From Sapria himalayana (lineage: Eukaryota > Streptophyta > Magnoliopsida > Malpighiales > Rafflesiaceae): a DNA stretch of 64,000 nt. The stretch is taken from positions 220,381-284,380 of the forward strand of contig JAREIK010002623.1 in NCBI GenBank assembly GCA_029783825.1, written 5' to 3'. The first letter of the stretch is position 1, and each line of letters opens with the position of its first letter. Positions 52,800-64,000 of this stretch are shown one piece after another. The position numbers and the translations under genes are program-made. A model generated the notes under the pieces. That model was not told the DNA's origin, did not search any database, and saw nothing but the letters and a program-made list of their open reading frames with translations.

Positions 52800-54130
52800 T
52801 AATATTTGTAACTATATATACATATATGTATTCATATAATTAAATCAAAATTTTTGTTTATAACGTTGTATATATTTATGTGTAACTATTTATATCTACT
52901 TGAATGAATATATCTATATATAACTATATGTTAAATTATATATAACTATTTATAATTATATATATTATATGTATAATAATATATAACTATAAATAATTGT
53001 ATCTTACTATATGTATAAATATAAAAGTTTGATGCATAATTATATTTAAATATTAAATTTATAGCTTATATTTAATATATATTTGTATATATTAGCATAT
53101 AAAAAAGTATTTTACTATAACTATACCTATACATAACTATATGTATAAATATATAAAATTAAATGAAAGCATATTTCTACCTATATGTATAAATATAAGT
53201 ATAACTAAATGTGTAACAATATGTATAACCACATGCAACTATATTTATAATTACTATATAACAACATACAACATCATGTTTAACTAAATGTGTATAACTA
53301 TTTATTTATATTTGTATAACTATATAAAACTCTATATAATTAAATATAACTATATTTATAACTATGTATACATATATGTATACATATATGTATACATAAA
53401 TGTAAATCTACATATTTGGTTATAATTTTGTATACATTTATGTATAACTACTTGTCACTACATGTATTAATATATCTATGTATAACTAATTTTTTTAATT
53501 ATATATAACTATTTATAACTATATATATTATATGAATAATAATCTATAACTATAAATAATTTTATCTTACTATATGTATAACTATAAAAGCTTTATACAT
53601 AATAATATTTAAATATATACTTTACAACTTATATTTAATATATATTTGTATATATTAATATATAAAAAAGTATTCTACTATATATAAACCTATACATAAT
53701 TATATTTATAAATATATAAAATTAAATGAACAAATATATAAACCCACATGTATAAATATACGTTTAACTATATGTGTAACTATATGTATAATCACATGTA
53801 ACTATATTTATAATTACATGTATAACAACATACAACATTATGTTTAACTATATCTGTATAACTATATATAAATATCTGTATAACTATATAAAAGTCTATA
53901 TAATAAAATATAATTATATTTGTAACTATTTATACATATATGTATACATATATGTATACATATATGTATACATATATGTAAATCTATATTTTTGTTTATA
54001 ACTTTGTATACATTTTTGTATAATTACTTATAATTACTTGTGTGTGTGTGTGTGTGTAACTATATGTTTAACTATATATAATGATTTATAACTATAGATA
54101 CTATATGTATAATAACATATAACTATACAT
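52800..54130 (+). repeat. AT-rich tandem repeat, period about 565 bp, roughly 2.4 copies
   Basis: Matching landmarks recur at constant distance: TTATCTTACTATATGTATAA-like at about 52999 and 53562, ATATATTTGTATATATTA at about 53080 and 53640, and CAACATACAACAT(C/T)ATGTTTAACTA near 53265 and 53830. A third partial copy starts near 53880. Internally the unit consists of TATATGTATAACTATAT-like words. A (TG)n run lies at 54040-54056 in the third copy. Confidence 0.8.
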
Positions 54131-54330
54131 ATATGTCACACTATAATGAACCATTCCAGCACAACACGGCTATTTTTACATCTCTATGTTTGACATTACT
54201 CATAAATAACTGTTTAAGTGGTTGATGAATCACAAGAGTTGCTTTTACATATTCTATTGCCTGCTTGCTATTTATTTTTGTTTTGAATTATTTTCATCTT
54301 ACAGACATTTATTTTTCCCAAGTGTTAGGT

Positions 54331-54906
54331 GTAATGAGGTATGGATGATTTTGAAACCTCCTCCACCTTTTGATGATACCAACCCATACAATGTGTTAAA
54401 GCCTCGAGAGAAAGCCCAACAGCTCAATACAAGACAAGTATATGGTCTAGCAGTCTTTTATGATGTAATTAAAAGTTTTACAAATAAATTTCATAGTCTT
54501 CTAAGCTACTTCTCATTATGTGTTAAGATGCAACGGATGAGAAAATAATTTGTAATTAATTGAAAAACTTTGTTTGGTATTCATATTAGGCATAATGTGT
54601 TAATATTAATAAGTTATAGAAAAATTTTATTTTTTTATTATAATTTGCATCTTTTAGAAGAGAAAACAGTCATATAAGTATGTATGTATCCATGTATGTA
54701 TGTATCCATGTATGTATGTATCCATGTATGTATGTATCCATGTATGTATGTATCCATGTATGTATGTATCCATGTATGTTTATATGTATGTATGTATTGA
54801 ACTTTCATCCTAAAAAATTTAAAAGCAAATTTCTTATGCCTTGTGTTTCCAGGTACACCGTAATTTTGAACAAACAAAGAAGATGTTTGCAGCCCTAGTT
54901 AATGTG
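54331..54906 (+). pseudogene. Enhancer-of-polycomb-like gene fragment (three degenerate exons)
   Basis: Three pieces in order resemble the conserved segment of plant enhancer-of-polycomb-like proteins, which are chromatin factors related to a NuA4 acetyltransferase subunit. Piece 1 (about 54331-54437) reads MILKPPPPFDDTNPYNVLK then PREKAQQLNTRQ and is followed by GT. Piece 2 (about 54528-54571) reads MQR, a frame break, then ENNL, a stop, and LIEKL, after an AG. Piece 3 (about 54853-54906) reads VHRNFEQTKKMFAALVN after TTTCCAG. The family has the corresponding motifs in the same order with introns plausible at these joints. The stop and frame break show a pseudogene. It lies upstream of the TNP2 remnant, inside the presumed CACTA element that starts at 50319, which suggests capture of host exons. 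The family call is from memory of conserved motifs and was not searched. Confidence 0.65.
54676..54797 (+). repeat. 16-bp minisatellite, about seven units
   Basis: The unit TATGTATGTATCCATG repeats almost perfectly from 54676 to about 54780 and then degrades. It lies in the presumed intron between the second and third polycomb-like exon pieces. Both strands give open frames here (Met-Tyr-Val and Ile-His-Thr repeats), which are artefacts. Confidence 0.9.
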
Positions 54907-55156
54907 TTTGATCCCTTTTGTTATGCTTTTACCTAATTCCTAGCTATTTATTGTTAATGCTCCATTATGGATTAGGACAAAACCTATTGAAGTGAAAATA
55001 ACTACTGGACGAGTGGAGGTGGAGGTGGATGTATAATAGGTTGCATATCAGGCGTAAAAAAAAATTTTATCGGAAGCAAAATAAATTTTCAATGAACATA
55101 AAATTAATTAGAGACAATCGTGTTTGTTTACTAAATTGATTTTTTTTTGACTAGTT

Positions 55157-58100
55157 ATGGAAGACTATCGTGAATGGATGTACAAGGGTCAAATAATCAA
55201 TGGAATGTTCTCTAATGAATGGGGGAATAAAGTTGATGAATTTGTTTAGCTTGCTCTTAGACATCCTGAGTGTATGAATGGTGGTACATATATAAGGTGT
55301 CATTGCACTTTAGTTAAATATTAGATAAGTCCAACCAAGGTGTCCAACAAAGGTGTATGAATTTGTTTAGTTTGCTTTTAGAATGTTGAGACAGTGAAGA
55401 TACATTTGTATAGAAATGGTTTTGTTGTGGATTACTATGTTTGGATATACCATGGTAAGAAGCAAGTCCAACAAAGGTGTTCAAGTTCAGTACGGGTGTT
55501 AGTAAGTGAAACTAATCAGATGGTCTCAGATAATATGAATCACACTACACACCATAGAATGGTTTGTGATGTTGTGGGTCTTGAATTCAACCTGAATGAG
55601 GAACCCAATGCCGAGGCAAGGAATTTGTATGACATGATTCGAGCTAGTGACAAACCTACATATGAGAGAAATTCTAAGCATACTCAACTATCTGTGGTCG
55701 TGAGGATGTTAGAAATAAAGTGCAGACACAAGTGTCCGCATGCATGGGTTGATGATTTGTCTAATTTTATTCAAGAATTGTTTCTAAGAGATAATATGAT
55801 GCCATTGGATTTCTACAGCATGAAGAAGTTAGTTAGAGGCTTGGGATTACCCGTACAGGTCATTCATTATTGTGTGAACAACTGTATGATAAACGAGGGT
55901 GATGACAGTGACCTTAAGAGTTGTAAAATATGTGGTCATGCTCGGTACTAGCAAAAGGTTAGGAGTTCTAGAAATAGATTGTATATACGGAAGTTGAAGG
56001 TGCCATATAAGAAGATACATGATTTTCCAATAACACCTAGGTTGCAGAGATTGTATGCATCAATCACAACATCTAATGAAATGAGGTGGCATTCAGAGCA
56101 TCATATGGAGGATGGTAAGATGTGTCACCCTTCTGATGCCCCTACTTGGAAACATTTTGATGGGTGTTTTCCTGATTTTTCTTCTAATATTTGAAATGTT
56201 AGGCTAGGTTAGGATGATGGTTTTTAGCCGTTTGGACAATCTAGACAGTAATATTCATTGTGGCCAGTGGTGGTAATGCTATATAACTTGCCTCCATACT
56301 TATGTTTGAAGGAAGAATTTATGTTTTTTACTATGTTAGTGTCGGGGCCAACGAATCCAAAGGGGAAGATAGAGATTTTATTGCAGCCATTAATAGCGGA
56401 GTTGAAAAGTCTTTGGGGTGTTGGGGTTCAAACTTATGATATTTCCAAATGGAAAAAATTTTATGATGAGTGCTGCCCTCATATGGACCATAAATGACTT
56501 TATAGCATATTCTATGATGTCTGGGTGGAGTACAATTGGTATGTTAGCATGTACGTATTCTATGAAAGATTTTGATGCTTTTTGATTAATTAAGAGTGGA
56601 AAATAGTCATGGTTATACACCATCATATGTTTTTGCCCATTAATCATCCATTTCGACATAACACCAAAAACTTCATTAATAATAGAAAGGTTACTAAACA
56701 ATTCACGGGGGTTAGATCTGGGGATGAAATTTTGTAGGATTTGAATAACATAGGGTTGAAGAAAGTGATAGATATTGATGCTTAGGTTGTGAATGCAGCT
56801 ATATCTAAGATTTGTGGGTGGAATAAGAGAAGTATTTTTTGAGATTTTCCCTACCTGCATGAACACTTGCTCAGGCACAATCTTGATGTTATGCATATTA
56901 AGAAGAATGTGTTTGACAATATTTTCAATACAGTATTTAACATTCTAGGGAATAAGAGTTGAATAAATATTGTCATCGTGCTCAAATTGTAAAAAATCTT
57001 GTCACCAGTAAATACCCTGATGTGCCATTTGTTGTGAATAAATCATTGAAGAAAGATGTGTTAAAGTGGGTAGATGTGAACAAACTTAAGATGTTTGGCA
57101 TGAAAAGTCATGATTGTCATGTATTCATGCAAAGGTTGTTACCAATTACTCTTCGAGAATTCCTGCCTAATAGAATATGGGAGCCGATAACTGAGATTTA
57201 TTTATTCTTCAAGCAATTAACTTCTCCTTCTTTGACTGATGAGGAATTTAGGAATCTGGATGATACATTTCTATTATCTTATAAAATCTTGAGAAAATCT
57301 TCCCTCTATGTTTTTTGACTCAATGGAACATCGTCCAGTGCACTTGGCTTATGAAGCTAGAATTACTGGTCCTATCCATTATCATTAGATGTATCCTCCA
57401 AAAAGGTAATATTAATTCACTCAACCAATTCTTTTCCCACACACACACACATACACACAAATGACTTGTAATATTCAATAATCTTTTGTAGATACTTGAG
57501 GAAAATAAAACATACAAAATGAATAGGGCTCAGGTTGATGATTCTCTATTAATAGATTAAATTATGGATAAGTTGCCAAATTAGAATCATTATATTTCAA
57601 AGAATGAGATCCAACTCTTCCACTTAAGGAAAAGCAGAATGAGGTTTTTCTTATTGACATTGTGGATAATGATATGTTTGAAATTTTCAAGCCTTGGGTA
57701 AAGAAATTGATGCTTAAGAAAAATGGTATCTAGCAAAAAATGAATATACTACAACACTTCTATATGTCCTAATGAATTTTTCAGAGGTTCTATCATTCAT
57801 AAAGTAAGTATTACCTAAAAGTCAAATGAGATCTATTTACCATTTTAATTTATTATTTCCTATCAATGTATCCATTATTTCTAAATTCTTTTTTTTGTCA
57901 ATTTGTTACAAATAAATATAAATAGTTTCCAAACATGAATGAAGAAGCTATCAATGCCATGACTGAAGCAAGAATTTCCATCATTGTTTGAAAAAATACG
58001 TATGTTTACTTAAAATGAAACTCACAGAATAATTAGTGTTCTAATAAAAATTTATAATTGTAATCTCAACAATCCATTGATTTTCGATAGTAAGTTCATA

Positions 58101-58346
58101 ATCATGAAAATATAATTTCCAATCATTATCTTCGAAGTATAGCACGAGGTCCTCTAAGAGAGGTTAGAACTTATAATGTTTACTGTATGAATGGTTTTAA
58201 ATTTCACACTAAATTGTATAGTAGTTATCAGGCAACAGACAATACGGAAGTATGCATTAAAGGATCTGTATACAATAAAATTGAATATGACTATTATGGG
58301 ACTCTGGTCAAAGTGATCGAGTTAGAATTTGAAGCCCTCCAGGTTA
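55157..58346 (+). pseudogene. CACTA (En/Spm) TNP2-type transposase, degenerate and 3'-truncated
   Basis: The TNP2 protein of CACTA elements catalyses excision and insertion. The N-terminal transposase-associated domain starts at ATG 55157 (MEDYREWMYKGQIINGMFSN) and has a stop at 55247. The next part (55394-55951) carries the TNP2 Cys pattern CVNNC then CKICGHARY. The homology continues in changing frames: LQRLYASITTSNEMRWHSEH (from 56041), a segment ending in LYNLPPYLCLKEEF (about 56275), QMRAALIWTINDF (about 56462), RHNLDVMHIKKNVFDN (about 56870) and KSHDCHVFMQRLLP (57105). VHLAYEARITGPIHYH follows near 57339. A DUF4216-like C-terminal domain (58150-58346) reads MNGFKFHTKLYSSYQA and EYDYYGTLVKVIELEF. 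The sequence is then cut by GATA repeat, so the C-terminus and the second transposon gene are missing. Many stops and frame changes show it is dead. A 5-kb upstream region leads back to the terminus at 50319. Confidence 0.9.
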
Positions 58347-58352
58347 AATTAA

Positions 58353-58849
58353 CTGTCTATCTATCAAATTGATAGATAAAAAATTAGACAGATAGACATA
58401 AAGACAAATAGACATATTGACATATTGATAGATAGATAGATTGACTGATAACCAAATAGCCAGATAGATAGATAGTTAGATAGATAGATAGACATATAGA
58501 TAGATAGATAAAAATATTTCCAGATAGAATGATAGATAAATAGACACATAGGCATATAGACATATAGATAGATAGATAAATAGATATATATATATAGACA
58601 AATAAATATATAGAAGAATAAAAAGATTGATAGAAATACTATTACATAGATAGACAGATATACAAATAGACAAATAGATAGATAGATAGATAGATAGTCA
58701 GATAGATAGATATATAGACAAATAGATAGATAGATAGATATATAGATAGATGGACAAATAGATAGAAAAATAGATAGATAGATAGATAAAAAGTAAGATA
58801 GACAAATAGATAGATAGGCAGATAGACAGACAGATAAATAAATAGATAA
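58353..58849. repeat. GATA satellite block 4 (about 0.5 kb) with foldback left edge
   Basis: GATA/GACA units as in block 1. The left edge starts with a few TATC units that invert into GATA: TATCTATCAA (58358-58367) and TTGATAGATA (58369-58378) form a perfect hairpin around one base. The block separates two CACTA pseudogenes that face each other. Small - strand frames here are artefacts. Confidence 0.95.
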
Positions 58850-59560
58850 GGAGGCTACCCTGCCCCACCACTCCCTCTAGCACCTTGCTCCTGTGTGGCT
58901 TTCCTAGAACATTTCTTCTCCTCTCCATGTGCTTGGACCAAAGATTATGATCGCTTAGATTCATTGTGTTAGTCCATCAACCCTATAGTTTCTGCTACCA
59001 TATGGTTCTTCTCTTGCTTCGAAGCTAGCACCATCACTTCATTGTATGTGACAACCAAACTGCAAAATAGTTCATTGAATACACATCCATGGCTGTAAAT
59101 AATTTAATATACACTCCATAAAAACAATATGCACTCCATTAAAACAATACACATTCACAAATATATAAAAATTGTAATTATAGACATGAACAAACACAAA
59201 TCTGAGTTGATAGTCATACAACTCCAAAAATATCTAAAAGATGGCCAGGAATGATGTTTAGAGAGAGAGAGAGAGTAAAAAAATAAAATATTTCATAAAT
59301 AATGAAGTTAATAATAGCTTAGCCTCCTTTTATCTTGCAGAGATTGGTAAAGATTGAACCCATCCATAGGAAGAACCATGACAGTCTTAAGGCATTGAAT
59401 CAGAATTTATTCGTGTACTCACATTCGATGTCCTGCAAAGATTCACAGTTAGATTAATCAGAAAAACATAAAACAAAACTAGTATAAATAAAAATGATAC
59501 CACCAAAAAAGTCTCATCCTGTTTAGCTACACATTGAAAAAAATCAAAAATCATTCAGAA
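58850..59560. other. Unassigned sequence between GATA block 4 and PTTA remnant
   Basis: On the - strand 58850-59060 looks weakly coding: NEVMVLASKQEKNHMVAETI in one frame and LWSKHMERRRNVLGKPHRSK in another. No CACTA terminus is visible at the GATA edge, so the 3' end of the - strand element has been lost or rearranged. An (AG)n run lies at 59261-59276. Confidence 0.4.
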
Positions 59561-59574
59561 ATAATTCTAATACA

Positions 59575-61370
59575 AATTCATCCTCATTATTAGTTGGTGT
59601 ATTTTTGATAGTCTCTTCTATGTGGTTTCACAGCTGGTTCTCAGAATGCTATATGTCACGTCAAGGAAGCTAACTGTGACTCCATATAGGTGATCTGCTG
59701 TTGCATTACATTTTTAACTTTCTTTCATCTCATCATTCAATTCTTTAATCTCTTCATTCATTTATTTCATTTTTTGCATTTCTTCCTTCAAATGAGTAAT
59801 TTGTCATCCTTCACTTTATTTAATTTCTTGTATTTCTTTCTTCAAATGAGAAATCTGCTCATCATTCTCTTTCAATTTGGTCCATAACTTTAAAACAATC
59901 ATTTGTTTCCATTATTTGTTGTTCGACTACCTAACCCACCACTGCTGTAACAAATGAATTAGAAGCACAACTGCTACAAAATGTCACTCCCATCAAGCCA
60001 ATGCCATACACTCGCTGGTTCTTATGACCTTCTATGATTTCCAAATAGATAGGATCATAGTCAATTGGTTGAAGATCCATAGAAGCCTCAACTTTTTGAG
60101 AAGCAACTCTCACATGCTCCTCCATGAGTTCCTATGAAAAAATAGAAAACAAATAATTTTCTAGATATACATAAAATAAATTTAATATTTTGGATTCCGA
60201 ACTACTTTCATACTTTACTGTAGTATTATAAAATTTTATTAATATAATAGATTTTTACAGTAATAATCTGAGACTTGTTGTCAACAAACTGACCATCCAC
60301 TTTTTTCACGTGTAACTTCCTGAAAATCTCATAAAAATGGAGGTTATGACCCAATTCTCCAGCCTAGAGTATGTATTTATAAAGTCAAAAAAATGTTAAA
60401 AAATTTAAACAAAATTAATAAAACCATCCACAAATTTGATTTATTTGGATTATTAGGAAAACTACTAAATATATAAATATTTTAAACTTTAAAATTGTAC
60501 AAAATCTCGAGCATGCTCAATGCTCGACTTTGTCCCTATAGTGTGGCGAGACATTCCTGTACCGAGTATGGCTAACTCAGTCCCTCGATTTTTGCTAGCA
60601 ATCTCTTATTCTTTTCTTCACATCTGGCTCCTCCCAATGCTTAAGATATTCAAACCAGTCATCCTTAGATATAAAATATGCCCTATCTTTTAGATTCTTC
60701 AATTTATAGACAAAATCAAAATACCTTTCAAAAGCTTTGCTCTCCCACAATAGTTTTATCTTTCCATCAAATTTGGGTGCCCGTGTGCACTAATTCTACA
60801 TATAAAAAAATCACCAAAAATTGATATTACTAACAATGACATAATTATTTACTGCTTGAATAATAACCAACATATTAGTTAACTAATTAGATAAAAAATT
60901 TTTAATACTTTTATTTCATTGTTTTTACCTGAAAGTCATTAAAATTAGAATCCCTTGTCGATTCCAAAACTTTCTTCCATGAAAATGCTTTAGAATCGAT
61001 CATTTTTTTTGAAAGACTTTATAAGTATAGCTTAACACTTATGATATGGAATAAAACTGTACAAATAAATACATAACAGTAATAACAAGCAAATCAATAA
61101 TATATATAAAAACCCACTAAAAGAAACATCATAATTTTTTATTAAAGTAATATTTACATATTTCATATATTTTCCAACCACAATCTCAATTACTAACCTA
61201 GCACTGAATGTAGAGGAAGGCACAGTATTTGATGATGTCGATGGTATTGTAAATGGGGAAACTATCAGTGTAAATGGTAGGTTAGAAATTGCTGATGGAT
61301 CAAAAGTGTGTGTAGAGAGGGCAATGAGTGGTGGGCTTATATCTAATAAAGGTGATGGTAGAGGTGTCAA
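59575..61370 (-). pseudogene. CACTA second gene, PTTA (plant transposase, Ptta/En/Spm) type, degenerate
   Basis: In CACTA elements this gene lies downstream of TNP2 in the same orientation, as here; in En/Spm the second protein binds subterminal repeats. From the N-terminal side: a Ser/Thr/Pro-rich start (61370-61190; FTLIVSPFTIPSTSSNTV), then KMIDSKAFSWKKVLESTRDS (about 61000), then a conserved block APKFDGKIKLLWESKAFERY with KDDWFEYLKHWEEPDVKKRI (about 60785-60610), then GELGHNLHFHEIFRKLHVKK with VDGQFVDNKSQ (60360-60260). The last open part (60125-59931) reads MEEHVRVASQKVEASMD and KNQRVYGIGLMG. A Glu/Asn/Lys-rich tail continues in broken frames to about 59575. Introns and stops interrupt the frame. 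The tail is shared with 46050-46330 and 13080-13200, which ties all three to one subfamily. Confidence 0.8.
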
Positions 61371-61702
61371 TGATGGTGATGGTGATGAAAATGGAGATGG
61401 TGATTATGATGTTGAAGTCTGGATATGGTTGGTATTTAATGCTACTAAATTTGCAATGTGCAATAAAATACAAGATGAATTTCATTCATTTCTGCATCCA
61501 CGTCCACCTCCACAATGACAACATCTTTTATGTGCCATCTACTATATAAAAAATAAAAACATAAAACAAATAATAGAGATATGATGAACAACCATGCACT
61601 AAGAATAATACACACCAAAAGATTTCAACAAAATATAAAAAGTCTTTGATGGTATAATATTATAAAATAATCAAATATGTTAAATTATCAGCATCACTAT
61701 CA

Positions 61703-64000
61703 TCATCCAATGGATCTTCTGATTTCATCTGATTCTGCTGGACGTTCCAGCTCATATTCAGATAGAAATTGATCATCTTCAATTTCTATTATGCCACTAT
61801 TTGAGTTACATAAATGTTCTAGGTCTTCATCTACATGCACATGCGTAATATTATTTATATCATCTTCTTGGAATGCCGGTGCAATAGCTAAGTTTGTACT
61901 CCTTTCTTGAGATGGTAGTACTTCAAAAATTGATCGAGCTTTGATTTTGCAAAACATCCACCAGTCACTCTTATCACGAGATAAACTTGGATATGATAAT
62001 AATATACTTGAGTGGCTTGAACTACCATAATAAATGGCTCATATCGATTATATCTGTGTTTATGATTAATATCCATTAGCTTATAATCCATATGAATCTT
62101 TGTACCCACATTTCATGTAGGATAAACCACTCGCACTTTAATAATACAATCCTATTATTTTCAAGTTAAGGATACTCCAACTCAATATCTTTTGTGAGTT
62201 GACCATAATAATCAATCTCATCTGCATTATAACCTAAGCCTTTAATGCATACACCATTATTCATTATTGCTTTAGAATAACCATGCCCAATTGTGTGAAA
62301 TTTATATCCATTGACAAAATAACCAGGATAGGTTTTCACATATCTAAATGGGCCTTTACTTAGATTCTAAATGAAAATATTGGAATTTCCAATTGAATGA
62401 TCATTTACCTATTGCATTAATTAAACAAATGATGTTAACAACTAAAAAATACTAATAAATTAAAATTTCAAATAATTAAAACTTAATAATTCTCACATAG
62501 TTTTTGAACCAATTCAGAAAATCTGTTATAGCATATAATTGACGTCATTGCTGGAAATTATTGTTGCCTATTTTTTTAACTGCTCAACATAAATACTGCA
62601 CAAATATAAATAGATGAAGAAAAATGTATATCAATTTTTAATTATTCCTATTAAGGAAAAAATTACACTGATTAAACCTGCAACCATTTTGGGTATATAT
62701 ACTCAATATATGATGCAACCTTTTCACAATTAGGTAAAACATATCTCTGGGTTGCTTTGTACTATTCATTTGTCATACATCTTTTCTTTGCTCTTCCAAG
62801 GGGCTTGAAGATAGATAGCTTGTACATAGAATTATCTTCTACCGACACATGACCTTCATAATTTCGAGGCACATTTCTAATCTTTGTATTAATATGATCC
62901 TCAAAATAATAATAACAAAAAGATGATGCTTCTTCTACTAAATATGCATTGCAAATTGAACTTTCAACTTTTTCCTTATTTCTAATATTCAATTTCAATT
63001 TACAAAGATACCTACGACCAAAAGAGTAGGTTTCAATTATATTAAATATAATATTACTTTATGTTTGAAATAATAAAATATAACGACTTATATGTATTTA
63101 CCTGTCAAAATGATACATCCTCCTATATTGTACTGGCATTGCTATCATTGCTTTATATGCCAAATGAAATGACAAATGCTCCATTGAGTTAAAAAAGCTC
63201 GGTGAGTATATCCATTTAAGCTCACAAAGAATAACTAGTATGTCATTCTCCCGCCTCACCATGTCATTTATTTTGATTGTGGTGGCAGTTAGCTATTTGA
63301 AAAAAAACTAACTTCTATAAGGACCTTCCAAACACTTAGGGGAAGTAATTCATGGAATACAATTGGTATTAATCTATGCATAAATACATGATAGTCATGA
63401 CTTTTCATTCCAAATAACTTAAGATTCTTTATATCCACACATCTACCCATATTTGACACATATCTATCAGATAATTTGAAATTTTTAACCCATTCACACA
63501 ATATCTATCTTGCCTTCTTATAAAGTGTGTTACAAGCTTTACAGAATTTTCCTATTGTCTCGTTAAGTTTCAATTCAAGACACCAATAGTAATCATTCAA
63601 CTCTTGTCTTGATTTTAAAGTGTATTTTGTTTTTCGTCTATAATAAGGATAGTGTTGAAAACATTGTCAAACACATTTTTTTCAATATGCATTACATCCA
63701 AGTTATGATGAATTAAATTGGACTTCAAATAAGGCACATCCCAAAAAGTAAAGCATTTCCTCCATCCAAATATATTGCATATTGGTCTATTAGTTCTAAT
63801 AGTATCATTTCCAGTCACATTCTTTAGACCCAAACTCTGAATCTCTATCAAAATTTTATCTCCTGAACGAATAGCTAGTGCAACTATCATCAATATTTTA
63901 TTTTTTTGAAATGAATTTTTATTTCTACGGAATGAATGATTCATAGGTAGAAACTTATGATGATTATCAAACCATAACTGTTTGCCACTTAATTTGAGGG
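61703..64000 (-). pseudogene. CACTA TNP2-type transposase, degenerate, continues beyond the window
   Basis: The - strand carries TNP2 homology from the right window edge leftwards: SFRRNKNSFQKNKILMIVA and HHNLDVMHIEKNVFDNVFNT (63944-63615), NLKLFGMKSHDYHVFMHRL (63501-63289), VESSICNAYLVEEASSFCYY and a RAKKRCMTNE end (62998-62762), and RYVLPNCEKVASYIEYIYPK (about 62745-62690). A DUF4216-like domain follows (62340-61930: VNGYKFHTIGHGYSKAI, DEIDYYGQLTKDIELEYP, HKHRYNRYEPFIMVVQ). An acidic tail ends with a stop at 61703. Several frame changes and stops separate the pieces, some perhaps introns. It is better preserved than the + strand copy at 55157 and differs from it, so the two are from different insertions. 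Its N-terminal part lies beyond 64000. Confidence 0.88.

Noticed and set aside
54638..54898. Overlapping frames on both strands through 54676-54797
   Set aside because: They arise from the 16-bp minisatellite, which lacks stops on both strands.

Overview
This is a window of plant (angiosperm) nuclear DNA, AT-rich and composed almost entirely of repeats. The evidence is eukaryotic throughout: degenerate CACTA (En/Spm) transposases of the plant TNP2 and PTTA types, a non-autonomous hAT element with an 8-bp target duplication, a tRNA-like SINE candidate, and an intron-split fragment resembling a plant enhancer-of-polycomb-like gene. I see no intact protein-coding gene, no functional RNA gene and no CRISPR or operon-like structure. 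I cannot name the species.

About half the window (roughly 31 kb) is degenerate tetranucleotide satellite of the GATA/GACA (Bkm-like) type. It forms four blocks: 2786-12577 (GATA on the + strand), 18244-25164 (TATC on +, interrupted by a hAT element), 30712-45529 (TATC on +) and 58353-58849 (mainly GATA on +). The many reading frames in these blocks (Tyr-Leu-Ser-Ile repeats) are artefacts, because (TATC)n has no stop codon in any frame. Higher-order structure is visible: three tandem units of about 550-580 bp at 10894-12575, and recurrent islands rich in TGCC/TACC/TGAC scattered through the first three blocks.

Between the blocks lie remnants of CACTA transposons. Recognisable or probable termini are at 2785, 12578, 25165, 29824, 45530 and 50319; four of these six coincide with the edge of a GATA/TATC block. 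The first two blocks and their outer CACTA arms (1200-2785 and 25165-26610) form a large imperfect inverted repeat around a spacer of about 5.7 kb. The right part (50319-64000) holds two transposase pseudogenes facing each other: a + strand TNP2 remnant (55157-58346) cut off by the small GATA block, and a - strand element with PTTA (59575-61370) and TNP2 (61703 to beyond 64000). The + strand element appears to carry a degenerate copy of enhancer-of-polycomb-like exons (about 54331-54906) beside a 565-bp AT-rich tandem repeat.

Nothing here works together as a pathway. The window records nested transposon insertion, truncation and satellite expansion, as expected in gene-poor heterochromatin (pericentromeric, or a non-recombining sex-linked region). 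That chromosomal placement is inference.
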